Below are positions 17,592 through 25,028 of a stretch of 64,000 nt of DNA, piece by piece. Source of the stretch: M3007 sp041741155 (lineage in GTDB: Bacteria; Bacteroidota; Bacteroidia; Chitinophagales; Saprospiraceae); NCBI GenBank assembly GCA_041741155.1, contig JBGSKO010000144.1:21680-85679 (forward strand), written 5' to 3'. A program made the translations under genes and the position numbers. The notes beneath the pieces were generated by a model. That model was not told the origin of the DNA, did no database searches, and worked only from the letters and a program-made list of their open reading frames with translations. The stretch's first letter is position 1, and every line of letters begins with the position of its first letter.

Positions 17592-19448
17592 TTACCTGCC
17601 TTTCCCCACTACCATACCCTCCCCCGGCGCCAGGTCAATGTCCCGCCCGACAACAGCGTTTGTCAGCAAATCGCGGTATTTCCCTTTGCGGGGCAAGTGG
17701 AAACGCCGGGTTTCCGCTTCCAGGTTAAACAACACAAAAACCTCCTTTTTGCCTTCAAATCGGCGGTACAGCAGCGTTTTGCCGTCGGCTTGTAAAAATT
17801 CGATATCGCCCCGGCGCAGCACGGCGTGTTTCTGGCGCAGCCGGGTGAGTTGTTTGTAATACTCGAAATGTGCGCGGTTGAAGCCGACGGGGTCGGTTGC
17901 TTTCGGGCCTTTTTGAATGTTGTTCCGGGTTTCCGGCTCGAAGGTCATTTCCGGCCACCAAAGCGGCTTGCGGCAGTCGGGGTCGTCGGATCCCCACATA
18001 CCCATTTCATCGCCGTTCCAGATATGCGGCGCACCAACGTTGGTGAAGGCGTGTAGCAGGTACAACCGCACGCGCCGGTAGGTATCGGCGTCGGGGCGGC
18101 CGGTTTTGTAGTCCGGGTCGTCGTACGGGTGTGCGCGGTATTTGTATTTGCCGGGATTGTAAAAGCAGGTCAGCAGCCGGGCGGCATCGTGGGAGGCGGC
18201 CGTGTTCATCATGGCGTAGCGGAACGGTTTGTCCAGCCGGTCCCACTGAAACAACAGGCTGTCGGCAAACTGCCGGGCGTCGAGCGCGTCGGTGGGTTCT
18301 GCAAAAAAATTGCGTGCCGGGCGGTAAGCCTGGTAAAACATGACGGCGTCGAACATATCGCCGCTGCAATAGGGCACGGGATTCATCAAACGCTCGGGCC
18401 ACTTTTCCCACCAGATTTCGCCCACCAGATAAGCATCCGGTTTCACGGCTTTGACTTCCTGGCGGAACGCGCGCCAAAAGTCCAGCGGAATCTGATCGGC
18501 CACGTCCAGGCGGTATCCGTCTATACCCTGCCTCGGGTCGCCGTCGGGCGCCAGCCAGCGCTGGGTGACGGCGAAAATATGCGCCTTGAACGCCGGATGG
18601 ATGTCGCCCTCGTAGGGATAGCCGGAGACGCGGGGGACGAGCACGTCCACTTTTTTTATCTCGGGCAGGCTGTTCACATTGGCCCAGCCCTGGTACTGGA
18701 ATTCGTTGGCCGGGGTGGCAGGGTCGTCGAATGCCCGGATTTCGTACCAGTCTTTGTACGCCGACTGCCGCTGTTTTTTCAGGATGTCTTTCCAGGCCCA
18801 AAACTCGGCGCCGGTATGGTTCCAGGAGTAGTCCAGCACGACCCGGATGTTGCGCCGGTGTGCTTCCCGCACGATTTTGAGAAACAGCTTGTCGGCGGCC
18901 GTCCATTTCCAGGTAGCAGGGTCGGTCGGGTTTTCGGCGGCTATGATTTTTTTGTCGCCTTCCGGGTCGGGGCCGAAGTTGACGTCAATGTGGTGGTAAC
19001 TGCGGGGGTCGTACTTGTGCGAGGAAGGGGCATCGTTGAGCGGGTTGAAATAGATGGCCGTGATGCCGAGGTCCTGCAGGTAGTCTAATTTGTTCAGCAC
19101 CCCTTGCAGGTCGCCGCCGTAGCGGCGAAAGAACAGGGTTTCGTTCAGGGGCCGGCCGGTGGCGGCGGCCCAGGGTTCCTGCTGGTACCAGTCCTGCGTC
19201 CACGAGGAAACGCTCCAGTTGGGCGGCAGCGTAAAGAAGTCGGACGAGGCTTGCACGTCGCGGGGTGTCGGGTCGTTGGCGCGGTCGCCGTTGGCGAAAC
19301 GCTCCACGAAAATCTGATACCAGATGGCGTCGGTGGCCCACTGTGGTGGTTGGGTATGCGGTTGTACGGGTTGTGCGGGTTGTGCGCCGATACAGATTGG
19401 CGCCAGCAGGAAGGGCAGGAGCAGGGATGGAAGGTATTTGAATGCCAT
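17592..19448 (-). CDS. Alpha-amylase family protein (GH13)
   Basis: Secreted glycosidase of 618 residues with a signal peptide (to about 22). The GH13 regions are complete: region I VVLDYSWNH (Asp206 to His211), region II GYRLDVAD with nucleophile Asp315, region III VGEIW with acid/base Glu344, and region IV AASHDAARLL with His420-Asp421. A cyclomaltodextrinase- or neopullulanase-like layout fits best (WATDAIWYQIFVERFANGD opening). A C-terminal beta domain is present, and no T9SS tail was seen. ATG 19448 is chosen over one 13 codons upstream because it begins the signal peptide. It is first in the carbohydrate block. Confidence 0.9.
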   Translation of the reverse strand: MAFKYLPSLLLPFLLAPICIGAQPAQPVQPHTQPPQWATDAIWYQIFVERFANGDRANDPTPRDVQASSDFFTLPPNWSVSSWTQDWYQQEPWAAATGRPLNETLFFRRYGGDLQGVLNKLDYLQDLGITAIYFNPLNDAPSSHKYDPRSYHHIDVNFGPDPEGDKKIIAAENPTDPATWKWTAADKLFLKIVREAHRRNIRVVLDYSWNHTGAEFWAWKDILKKQRQSAYKDWYEIRAFDDPATPANEFQYQGWANVNSLPEIKKVDVLVPRVSGYPYEGDIHPAFKAHIFAVTQRWLAPDGDPRQGIDGYRLDVADQIPLDFWRAFRQEVKAVKPDAYLVGEIWWEKWPERLMNPVPYCSGDMFDAVMFYQAYRPARNFFAEPTDALDARQFADSLLFQWDRLDKPFRYAMMNTAASHDAARLLTCFYNPGKYKYRAHPYDDPDYKTGRPDADTYRRVRLYLLHAFTNVGAPHIWNGDEMGMWGSDDPDCRKPLWWPEMTFEPETRNNIQKGPKATDPVGFNRAHFEYYKQLTRLRQKHAVLRRGDIEFLQADGKTLLYRRFEGKKEVFVLFNLEAETRRFHLPRKGKYRDLLTNAVVGRDIDLAPGEGMVVGKGR

Positions 19449-19525
19449 GGGCGGTGCGGTTGAAGGTTGGGTGTGGAGGCGGTGCAAGATCGGGTAGTTC
19501 TGGAAGAAATTCGAGGCCGTTTCAA

Positions 19526-19714
19526 CTACGCTGCCAACTCCCGAATATGCAGCATCATGCTGGAAGAAACCGGTTTTACCAAAGCGCCTGGAACGGTCTT
19601 AACCGCAAGCGTACTCCCATCCAAAGCAAAAAACTCGACTTCGAAAGCTTCTCCCTCGCCGTAGATTTCCACGATGGTGCCCACATCTCCGGCTTTGAAA
19701 CTGGAGTCCGGCAA
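19526..19714 (-). CDS. DUF4926-like small protein
   Basis: 62 residues, soluble, acidic. The pattern FKAGDVGTIVEIYGEGEAFEVEF followed by LDG..LAVKTV resembles DUF4926, a short SH3-like family often found beside toxin or nuclease genes. It follows the HNH gene by 22 bases on the same strand and is probably the third gene of that operon. An antitoxin or regulator role is only a guess from context. Confidence 0.6.
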   Translation of the reverse strand: MPDSSFKAGDVGTIVEIYGEGEAFEVEFFALDGSTLAVKTVPGALVKPVSSSMMLHIRELAA

Positions 19715-19736
19715 GTCTTATGCGAGTACGATGTGT

Positions 19737-20162
19737 TTACCCGGGCGGATGCTTCCCAAACGCCGCCAACACCAACCGCAAGTTCAAAGATTCTGCCCGG
19801 TTCATTTTCAAACATTTTACTGTAGCCCGTCCTGTTGGAGTAAGGCCGAGTATCTCGGTGCGGGTTTCATCCCACACGAAATGCTCTTGCCAGTGTTGCG
19901 TACGGGGGTGGAAAATCGGCACGACCTTCCGGGTTAGCGGATCCAACGCCGCCAGTTTGGTATGTTTGTGCGCATTGCAAGCCGGGCACGAGAGTGCAAG
20001 ATTTTCCAGATCATCACTGCCTTGTTTACTTCGTGGCACTATGTGTTCGACGGAAAAAGGCGCCGTGGAATACCCCTGCTGGTTTTTGCAGTACTCGCAG
20101 TTTCCGCCGGCTCGTTCGAGGACTTGTCGGCGCACCGGCAAGGGGAGCGCGGGATTAGGCAT
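19737..20162 (-). CDS. HNH endonuclease
   Basis: 141 residues from ATG 20162. Zinc ligands CEYC near residue 25 and CPACN near residue 62 flank the HNH core VEHIVPRSKQGSDDLENLAL (His, Asn), the usual cyanobacterial/Bacteroidota HNH form. The C-terminal half (HPRTQHWQEHFVWDE..., ending AESLNLRLVLAAFGKHPPG) is typical of stand-alone HNH proteins with that architecture. Its ATG overlaps the stop of the upstream gene (ATGCCTAA), so the two are translationally coupled. A start seven codons upstream is also possible. It belongs to the third cargo module beyond the mfd 3' end. Confidence 0.85.
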   Translation of the reverse strand: MPNPALPLPVRRQVLERAGGNCEYCKNQQGYSTAPFSVEHIVPRSKQGSDDLENLALSCPACNAHKHTKLAALDPLTRKVVPIFHPRTQHWQEHFVWDETRTEILGLTPTGRATVKCLKMNRAESLNLRLVLAAFGKHPPG

Positions 20163-20553
20163 GGCGGTTCGGATAAAGGCCAAGTTGTTTCAGCAACACA
20201 TCGAAAGGGACGTTCCGGCGCAAGGCCAAGTGTCCCACCAACTGTATCTTCTCGGCATCGTATTTTTCCAATTGGCGCACCAACGACAACAGTTCCCGGT
20301 GTTCTTCCGGTGTCAGGGTTTCCTGTTGCCGTTTTTCATCCAGCAGGAGGAATCGCTCCATTTTTTTTGGTGGAAACTCTTTGTTGATCTTTTTTAGCAA
20401 CAAGGACTCTTCCAGCGGCAACTCCTTGGATCTTCTACGGGCATTAATCGCCAAAATACGCAGCAAAAACTGCTCAAATTCAGTAGGACGCAGTTGTTCT
20501 GCCTGATGAATCAATTGTCCAACTATAGAGGATGTGACAGGTTGCGTTGTCAT
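20155..20553 (-). CDS. Hypothetical protein coupled to the HNH nuclease
   Basis: 132 residues, almost wholly helical and charged, with no signal peptide or membrane segment. The N-terminal part VGQLIHQAEQLRPTEFEQFL and the C-terminal part HLALRRNVPFDVLLKQLGLYPN are the most structured-looking. No family was recognised with certainty; unnamed proteins of this type are recalled next to HNH nucleases in other genomes. It overlaps the HNH start by eight bases and has its own -7 element 19 bases upstream. It may be a partner or regulator of the nuclease. Confidence 0.65.
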   Translation of the reverse strand: MTTQPVTSSIVGQLIHQAEQLRPTEFEQFLLRILAINARRRSKELPLEESLLLKKINKEFPPKKMERFLLLDEKRQQETLTPEEHRELLSLVRQLEKYDAEKIQLVGHLALRRNVPFDVLLKQLGLYPNRHA

Positions 20554-20572
20554 GTCGTAGAAATTTAGAGTA

Positions 20573-20580
20573 CAAAAGTA
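20573..20580 (-). promoter_or_regulatory. -7 promoter element of the HNH module
   Basis: TACTTTTG on the minus strand, 19 bases ahead of the ATG at 20553. The same octamer sits 13 and 18 bases ahead of the first genes of the two other cargo modules. Confidence 0.6.
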
Positions 20581-20606
20581 GTTTTTTTACCGTAAAGTGC
20601 AGGTTT

Positions 20607-20792
20607 TCACCCCACCACCCCCAACAACACCTCCAGCGTCCCTTTCGTCTGTTTCATGCCGCGTACCTCGTCCTGCACGAAGATCAGTTCCTTGTTGGTT
20701 TGCTTCAGGTGGAAACCCATGATGCGGCCCTTCTCGCCCACAAACTGGATGATCTTGTTGAACTGCGCGGTCTCGTAAAACGACGATTGCGG
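20607..20792 (-). pseudogene. Duplicate 3' end of mfd (copy 1, 62 codons)
   Basis: This stretch encodes 61 residues identical to the C-terminus of Mfd (PQSSFYETAQ to LLGVVG) and a TGA stop. It differs from the mfd gene at 22630 in the order of eleven bases, all silent as far as I can count. There is no Mfd sequence upstream of it: homology stops at the Pro-Gln codons near 20792. Total silence of the changes means this copy diverged as part of a working mfd and was cut later, which suggests it arrived from a related strain. It separates the HNH module from the toxin module. Confidence 0.9.
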
Positions 20793-20855
20793 GGTGGTTG
20801 ATAAGTAGGAGGTTTGGGCGCTGCGAAGCGGCGTGATTTTTCTCACCGACTATGC

Positions 20856-21260
20856 TCAAAAAAAACGTTCACATGCAAGAGAAATCGTACAAACCAAAAA
20901 CACAAAAATTCCACTCCAAACAAACTTATCAATAAAATGTATCCCTCGAGCCTGCGTGCCTGTTCGTTCTGCATCGTTTATTGGCGAATTTGAAACATGC
21001 TTTTTGCTGTTAACAATTTTTTCCCAAACCCATAGCACGGCACCAATGGAAAGTGCGCCAAGTACAAGAAAAATTGCGATAACTAATATTTCCAAATAAT
21101 CAGGGGCATAGACAAGATTTTTACCACTAAGCACAAGTAAATGACAAACTGGAGAAAAGAAATAATCATGTGCCCACCCAAGTAGTATGCCTAATGAAAA
21201 GACAAAAAATGCCTTTTGAGTACCTGTGTATTTAGCGAAATGTCTATTGATAAACTTCAT
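20856..21260 (-). CDS. Hypothetical membrane protein, AT-rich
   Basis: 134 residues with three predicted membrane segments (about 17-33, 55-82 and 112-130), a short cytoplasmic N-terminus and a polar loop between the second and third. No family recognised. Codon use is clearly AT-richer than the surrounding backbone, in line with transfer. It starts 29 bases after the PIN toxin gene on the same strand and ends beside the mfd 3' fragment, so it may be the last gene of that cargo module. Confidence 0.65.
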   Translation of the reverse strand: MKFINRHFAKYTGTQKAFFVFSLGILLGWAHDYFFSPVCHLLVLSGKNLVYAPDYLEILVIAIFLVLGALSIGAVLWVWEKIVNSKKHVSNSPINDAERTGTQARGIHFIDKFVWSGIFVFLVCTISLACERFF

Positions 21261-21289
21261 GTGCTTTAACCAATATTGAAGGAAAACCC

Positions 21290-21739
21290 TTACCTCCCAA
21301 CCAACGGCACCACCTCCACCAAATGCTCAAACCGCCTAAAATCGGCCACATTGTGCGTGAGCACCGAATCCACGCCCTCTACTAGCATGGTGGCCACGAT
21401 GTTGGCATCATAAACCTGCTTTCCGGCTGTGGAGGTTTCTTCGATCAGCGTCAGCAGGCGCGAAGTTGTCGCATCATTTGTCTCAGCTACTTGCATAAAC
21501 TTCAGAAATTCGGCCACTTCGCGTTGAAGCGCGGCATAGTCCACTTTTCCCACTTTTAGCATTTCGGAAGACATGACTTTCAGGTACTCCCGGATAACCT
21601 GACGGTTAATCCAAAGGCTATCGTAGGCTGCGGGGAGCGCCATTAGAGCCTGTTGGGCATCTCGTTGAAAAGGCGATGAAGCCACATTGGCGTAAACCAA
21701 AATGTTGGTGTCAATGAAGATTTTTTTCCCAAGCGGCAT
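21290..21739 (-). CDS. PIN-domain ribonuclease toxin (VapC-like)
   Basis: 149 residues. The fold signature is complete: FIDTNILVYA with Asp10, acidic IREYLKVM, YDANIVATML and LTHNVADFRRF, which supply the metal-binding carboxylates of PIN nucleases. The family usually cleaves tRNA or other RNA and is held in check by an upstream-encoded antitoxin. Its start overlaps the upstream gene by 29 bases, the usual layout for a toxin-antitoxin pair. It is part of the second cargo module beyond mfd. Confidence 0.88.
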   Translation of the reverse strand: MPLGKKIFIDTNILVYANVASSPFQRDAQQALMALPAAYDSLWINRQVIREYLKVMSSEMLKVGKVDYAALQREVAEFLKFMQVAETNDATTSRLLTLIEETSTAGKQVYDANIVATMLVEGVDSVLTHNVADFRRFEHLVEVVPLVGR

Positions 21740-22085
21740 CTTCGTAGATTTCTTCGCGACTAAAGGTTTGGGGTTCTACACCGGGGAAGACGTGGTTAGA
21801 AAAATGCCAAGGCTGAGACTTTGCAGTTTTGTCTGCTCCTTTACCCGGTTTCTGGGCTGATCGGGTAGTTCGTTTGGTTGCTACAGCGCCTTTTTCCGGC
21901 GTTGCACGAGCATACACTTCTGTGCCTTCAGACGGTGTCTGGGCGATTTGTGCGGATTGTTCGTTATCGGTAACAGCCTTACCGTCAATGGAAAGGATAC
22001 GGATATTGAGCCGCCTCAGCTCTTGCAGCAGCAACCCGAATTCTTTTTTCTTGTGTTCGCTGATTTCCAACACCAACGTTTTCAT
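21711..22085 (-). CDS. Probable antitoxin partner of the PIN toxin
   Basis: 124 residues. The first 30 (MKTLVLEISEHKKKEFGLLL) form a strand-helix unit like those of small antitoxins. A long low-complexity middle rich in Ala, Thr, Lys and Pro follows, then a C-terminal REEIYEDAAWEKNLH that probably binds the toxin. ATG 22085 is used because further upstream codons would run into the mfd fragment out of frame. A -7 element TACTTTTG lies 13 bases ahead. The antitoxin role is inferred from the overlap with the PIN gene and from the tail. Confidence 0.7.
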   Translation of the reverse strand: MKTLVLEISEHKKKEFGLLLQELRRLNIRILSIDGKAVTDNEQSAQIAQTPSEGTEVYARATPEKGAVATKRTTRSAQKPGKGADKTAKSQPWHFSNHVFPGVEPQTFSREEIYEDAAWEKNLH

Positions 22086-22098
22086 AAATCTTTTTTTG

Positions 22099-22106
22099 CA
22101 AAAGTA
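22099..22106 (-). promoter_or_regulatory. -7 promoter element of the PIN toxin-antitoxin module
   Basis: TACTTTTG on the minus strand, 13 bases before ATG 22085. It lies between the mfd fragment copy 2 and the antitoxin gene, so this cargo carries its own promoter. Confidence 0.6.
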
Positions 22107-22147
22107 CACACCCGGGGCTTGTAAATCAACATTGCGCTGCAAGCAGC

Positions 22148-22228
22148 CTAAGCCCCCACCACTCCCAGCAACACCTCCAGCGTACCTTTTGTCTGTTTCA
22201 TGCCGCGCACCTCGTCCTGCACGAAGAT
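22148..22228 (-). pseudogene. Duplicate 3' end of mfd (copy 2, 26 codons plus stop)
   Basis: 81 bases matching the last codons and the TAG stop of mfd with two visible differences, both silent. Homology begins exactly at the stop codon on one side and ends abruptly at 22228, where the remnant of a nucleotidyltransferase module starts. With copy 1 and the true mfd end it forms a series of three direct repeats, each followed by a different cargo. Confidence 0.88.
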
Positions 22229-22254
22229 GCCTCTGTCCGGCAATGAGGCGGATA

Positions 22255-22418
22255 TCATTCCTCCGGCAGGTGTTCGAGGTCATTTAAGTCTTTGAATCGG
22301 CCGCTTGCCTTTTTGTTTTTCAGCAAATCGGGTAGAGAAAGGTAGTTAATCGGGATACCGTTTCACGGGCGTTCAGTAACCGTAAAAAGTCTTTGAAGTC
22401 GGGTGGTAGTGTGATCAT
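22255..22418 (-). pseudogene. Internally deleted nucleotidyltransferase toxin remnant
   Basis: Starting at ATG 22418 the minus strand reads MITLPPDFKDFLRLLNA, the usual opening of DUF6036/MNT-type nucleotidyltransferases. The end reads, in another frame, GIPINYLSLPDLLKNKKASG then RFKDLNDLEHLPEE and stop at 22255, the usual C-terminus of the same family. The catalytic middle, normally over 100 codons with the GSxxxxxD site, is absent and the frames do not match. The first part overlaps the end of the 68-residue gene upstream, as it does in intact modules. Confidence 0.75.
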
Positions 22419-22569
22419 AACCGGAGAGTCGCATTCGAAGCAATTCAAGCGCAATAAGGCGCTCTATTGGTGGTTTGGACAACCAAAACCAGGTTTCTTC
22501 CCGCGGGTCTTGAGAAAGGGTACCAACAGTCAGAATGCTCTTGTCAAGTTTTAGCAAATACTTGTCCAT
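22363..22569 (-). CDS. Small partner protein of a nucleotidyltransferase module
   Basis: 68 residues: an N-terminal LDKSILTVGTLSQD, then WLSKPPIERLIALELLRMRL and SGYDHTTTRLQRLF. This matches the short protein recalled upstream of DUF6036-type nucleotidyltransferases (WLSKTPxERLxALExLR ... GYDxxxxRLQR), thought to act as antitoxin or co-factor. The gene itself looks intact, but the nucleotidyltransferase that overlaps its 3' end is gutted, so it is probably an orphan. A -7 element TACTTTTG lies 18 bases ahead. Confidence 0.72.
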   Translation of the reverse strand: MDKYLLKLDKSILTVGTLSQDPREETWFWLSKPPIERLIALELLRMRLSGYDHTTTRLQRLFTVTERP

Positions 22570-22587
22570 GAAGGTTGAATTTTTTTA

Positions 22588-22595
22588 CAAAAGTA
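22588..22595 (-). promoter_or_regulatory. -7 promoter element of the first cargo module
   Basis: TACTTTTG on the minus strand, 18 bases ahead of ATG 22569 and about 35 bases beyond the mfd stop codon. It lets the cargo be transcribed independently of mfd. Confidence 0.6.
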
Positions 22596-22629
22596 GGGCT
22601 TTCCTGTATAAAAGTGCATCGCAGACCGT

Positions 22630-25026
22630 CTAAGCCCCCACCACCCCCAGCAACACCTCCAGCGTCCCTTTTGTCTGTTTCATGCCGCGCACCTCGTCCT
22701 GCACGAAGATCAGTTCCTTGTTGGTCTGCTTGAGGTGGAAACCCATGATGCGGCCCTTCTCGCCCACAAACTGGATGATCTTGTTGAACTGGGCCGTTTC
22801 GTAGAAGGACGACTGCGGGTCGCTCACGAAGTAGCAGCGCAGTTTGCCGCCCTTGAGGATGAGCCGCTCGAAGCCGAGTTTTTTGCACAGCCAGCGCAGG
22901 CGCAGTCCCTCGAACAGGAAGTTGACCTGTTTGGGCAACTTGCCGAAACGGTCTTCCAGCATTTTTGAAAACGTCTCGATACCGGCCTCGTCGGTGATGT
23001 CGTCGAGCTGGGTGTACAGGCTGAGGCGCTCGGCGCTGTTGGACACATACTCGTCCGGGATGAGCATTTCCACATCGGTCTCGATGGTCACGTCGCGCAC
23101 GTATGCGCCTTTTTGCGCCAGCTCGTCCTTGAACAGGTCTTTGAAATCGGTTTCCTTGAGTTCCTGAATGGCTTCGTCGAGGATTTTCTGGTAGGTTTCG
23201 TAGCCGATGTCGGCGATGAAACCCGACTGCTCGCCGCCGAGCAGGTTGCCGGCGCCGCGGATGTCGAGGTCGCGCATGGCCACCTGAAAGCCGGAACCGA
23301 GGTCGCTGAACTCCTCGATGGTGCGCAGGCGCTTGCGGGCGTCGGCGGTGAGTACGCTCATGGGTGGCGCGAAGAGGTAGCAAAATGCCTTCACATTGGA
23401 GCGCCCCACCCGCCCGCGCAACTGGTGCAGGTCGCTGAGGCCGAACATATCGGCGCGGTTGATGATGATGGTGTTGGCATTCGGGATGTCGAGGCCGGTT
23501 TCGATGATATTGGTACACACGAGTACGTCGTGTTTGCGGTCAATAAACTCCACGAGTACTTTTTCCAGGTGGTCGGCTTCCATCTGGCCGTGGGCGAGCG
23601 CGATATCCACGTCGGGACACAGGCGACGCAGGAGTTCGACCATTTTGGGCAAGTCGGTCACGCGGTTGTGTACGAAGAACACCTGCCCGCCGCGGTGGAT
23701 TTCATAGTAAATCGCGTCCTTGATGAGGTCGTCGTCAAACACGCGGATTTCCGTGTGGATGGGCTGGCGATTGGGCGGCGGGGTGCGCAGGATGCTCATG
23801 TCGCGCGCAGCCATGAGGCTGAACTGGAGCGTGCGCGGGATGGGTGTGGCGGTGAGCGTGAGCGTGTCCACGTTCACTTGCAGGGCGCGGAGTTTTTCTT
23901 TGGCGGCTACGCCGAATTTTTGCTCTTCGTCCACCACGAGCAGGCCGAGATCTTTGAATTTCGCGTCCTTGCTCAGCATGGCGTGCGTGCCGATGACGAT
24001 GTCTATTTGGCCGGCGGCTAATTTTTTGAAAATCTCGGTTTTCTCCTTGGCGCTTCGGAAACGGTTCAGGTAGTCAACCGTTACGGGAAAATCTTTGAGG
24101 CGTTCGCTGAAGGTTTTCCAGTGCTGGAGGGCGAGGATGGTGGTGGGCACCAGTACGGCGGCCTGTTTGCCGTCGGTTACGGCTTTGAATGCGGCGCGGA
24201 TGGCCACCTCGGTTTTGCCGAAACCCACGTCGCCGCAGATGAGGCGGTCCATGGGGTAGGCTTTTTCCATGTCGGCTTTCACGTCCTGGGTGGAGGTGAC
24301 CTGGTCGGGCGTATCCTCGTACATAAAACTGGCCTCCAGTTCATTTTGCAGGTAGCCGTCGGGCGGGAAGGCGTGTCCGGGCGCGGCCCGGCGCTTGGCG
24401 TACAGCTTGATCAGTTCCGCCGCGATGTCCTTGATCCGCTTCTTGGTGCGGGCTTTGAGTTGTTTCCAGGCGTCGGAGCCGATTTTGGACAGTTGCGGTG
24501 CGTCGCCTTCCTTGCCCACATACTTGGAAATCTTGTGCAGCGAGTGGATGCTGACGTACAGGATATCGTTGTTTTTGTACACCAGCCGCACGGCCTCCTG
24601 CATCTGGCCGCCGATCTCGATTTTTTGCAGGCCCGAGTATTTGCCGATACCATGGTCAATGTGCGTCACAAAATCGCCGGGCTGCAGTTCGCGGATGAGG
24701 CGCACGTTCAGGGCCTGTTCTTTGGTGAAACCTGTGCGCAGTTTGTAGGCGTGGAAACGCTGGAAAATCTGGTGGTCGGTGAAGCAGGCGATTTTCAGGT
24801 CTTCGTCAATAAACCCGGCGGAGAGGGCCGTTTCCACGGGGTGCCAGGCTACGTTGGCTTTCAGTTCTTTGAAAATAGCCTGCAGGCGCGCGAGTTGCTT
24901 GGGGTTGTCGGAGCAGATAAAAACCTCGTAGCCGTTGTCCTGCCACTCGTGCAGGTTGCGGATGAGCAAGTCGAAGTTTTTGTTAAAACTCGGCTGCGGT
25001 TTGGCGTGAAAGGAGATGGTGGTCAT
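22630..25026 (-). CDS. mfd: N-terminally truncated transcription-repair coupling factor Mfd
   Basis: 798 residues against about 1,100-1,150 for full Mfd. Present: a D3-like segment (about 10-105), the RNA polymerase interaction domain from ELQPGDFVTHIDHGIGKYSG (about 112-180), the RecG-like translocase with GDVGFGKTE, VVDEEQKFG, TLTATPIPRT, FVHNRV and QLRGRVGRS, and the C-terminal D7 domain. Absent: the UvrB-like D1 and UvrA-binding D2 part. Homology to full Mfd seems to run to within a few residues of ATG 25026, which stands two bases after the stop of a restriction endonuclease gene. The protein could still bind RNA polymerase and move on DNA but should not recruit UvrA. Whether a full mfd exists elsewhere cannot be seen here. 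Confidence 0.9.
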   Translation of the reverse strand: MTTISFHAKPQPSFNKNFDLLIRNLHEWQDNGYEVFICSDNPKQLARLQAIFKELKANVAWHPVETALSAGFIDEDLKIACFTDHQIFQRFHAYKLRTGFTKEQALNVRLIRELQPGDFVTHIDHGIGKYSGLQKIEIGGQMQEAVRLVYKNNDILYVSIHSLHKISKYVGKEGDAPQLSKIGSDAWKQLKARTKKRIKDIAAELIKLYAKRRAAPGHAFPPDGYLQNELEASFMYEDTPDQVTSTQDVKADMEKAYPMDRLICGDVGFGKTEVAIRAAFKAVTDGKQAAVLVPTTILALQHWKTFSERLKDFPVTVDYLNRFRSAKEKTEIFKKLAAGQIDIVIGTHAMLSKDAKFKDLGLLVVDEEQKFGVAAKEKLRALQVNVDTLTLTATPIPRTLQFSLMAARDMSILRTPPPNRQPIHTEIRVFDDDLIKDAIYYEIHRGGQVFFVHNRVTDLPKMVELLRRLCPDVDIALAHGQMEADHLEKVLVEFIDRKHDVLVCTNIIETGLDIPNANTIIINRADMFGLSDLHQLRGRVGRSNVKAFCYLFAPPMSVLTADARKRLRTIEEFSDLGSGFQVAMRDLDIRGAGNLLGGEQSGFIADIGYETYQKILDEAIQELKETDFKDLFKDELAQKGAYVRDVTIETDVEMLIPDEYVSNSAERLSLYTQLDDITDEAGIETFSKMLEDRFGKLPKQVNFLFEGLRLRWLCKKLGFERLILKGGKLRCYFVSDPQSSFYETAQFNKIIQFVGEKGRIMGFHLKQTNKELIFVQDEVRGMKQTKGTLEVLLGVVGA

Positions 25027-25028
25027 GG

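Noticed and set aside
20607..20859. A small independent gene encoding the Mfd C-terminus
   Set aside because: The sequence matches the last 61 residues of Mfd and lacks any upstream Mfd part or start of its own; a duplicated gene end explains it better.
20573..22632. Classical integrative element or transposon at mfd
   Set aside because: No integrase, transposase or tRNA-type attachment site is present; the only repeated ends are mfd coding sequence.
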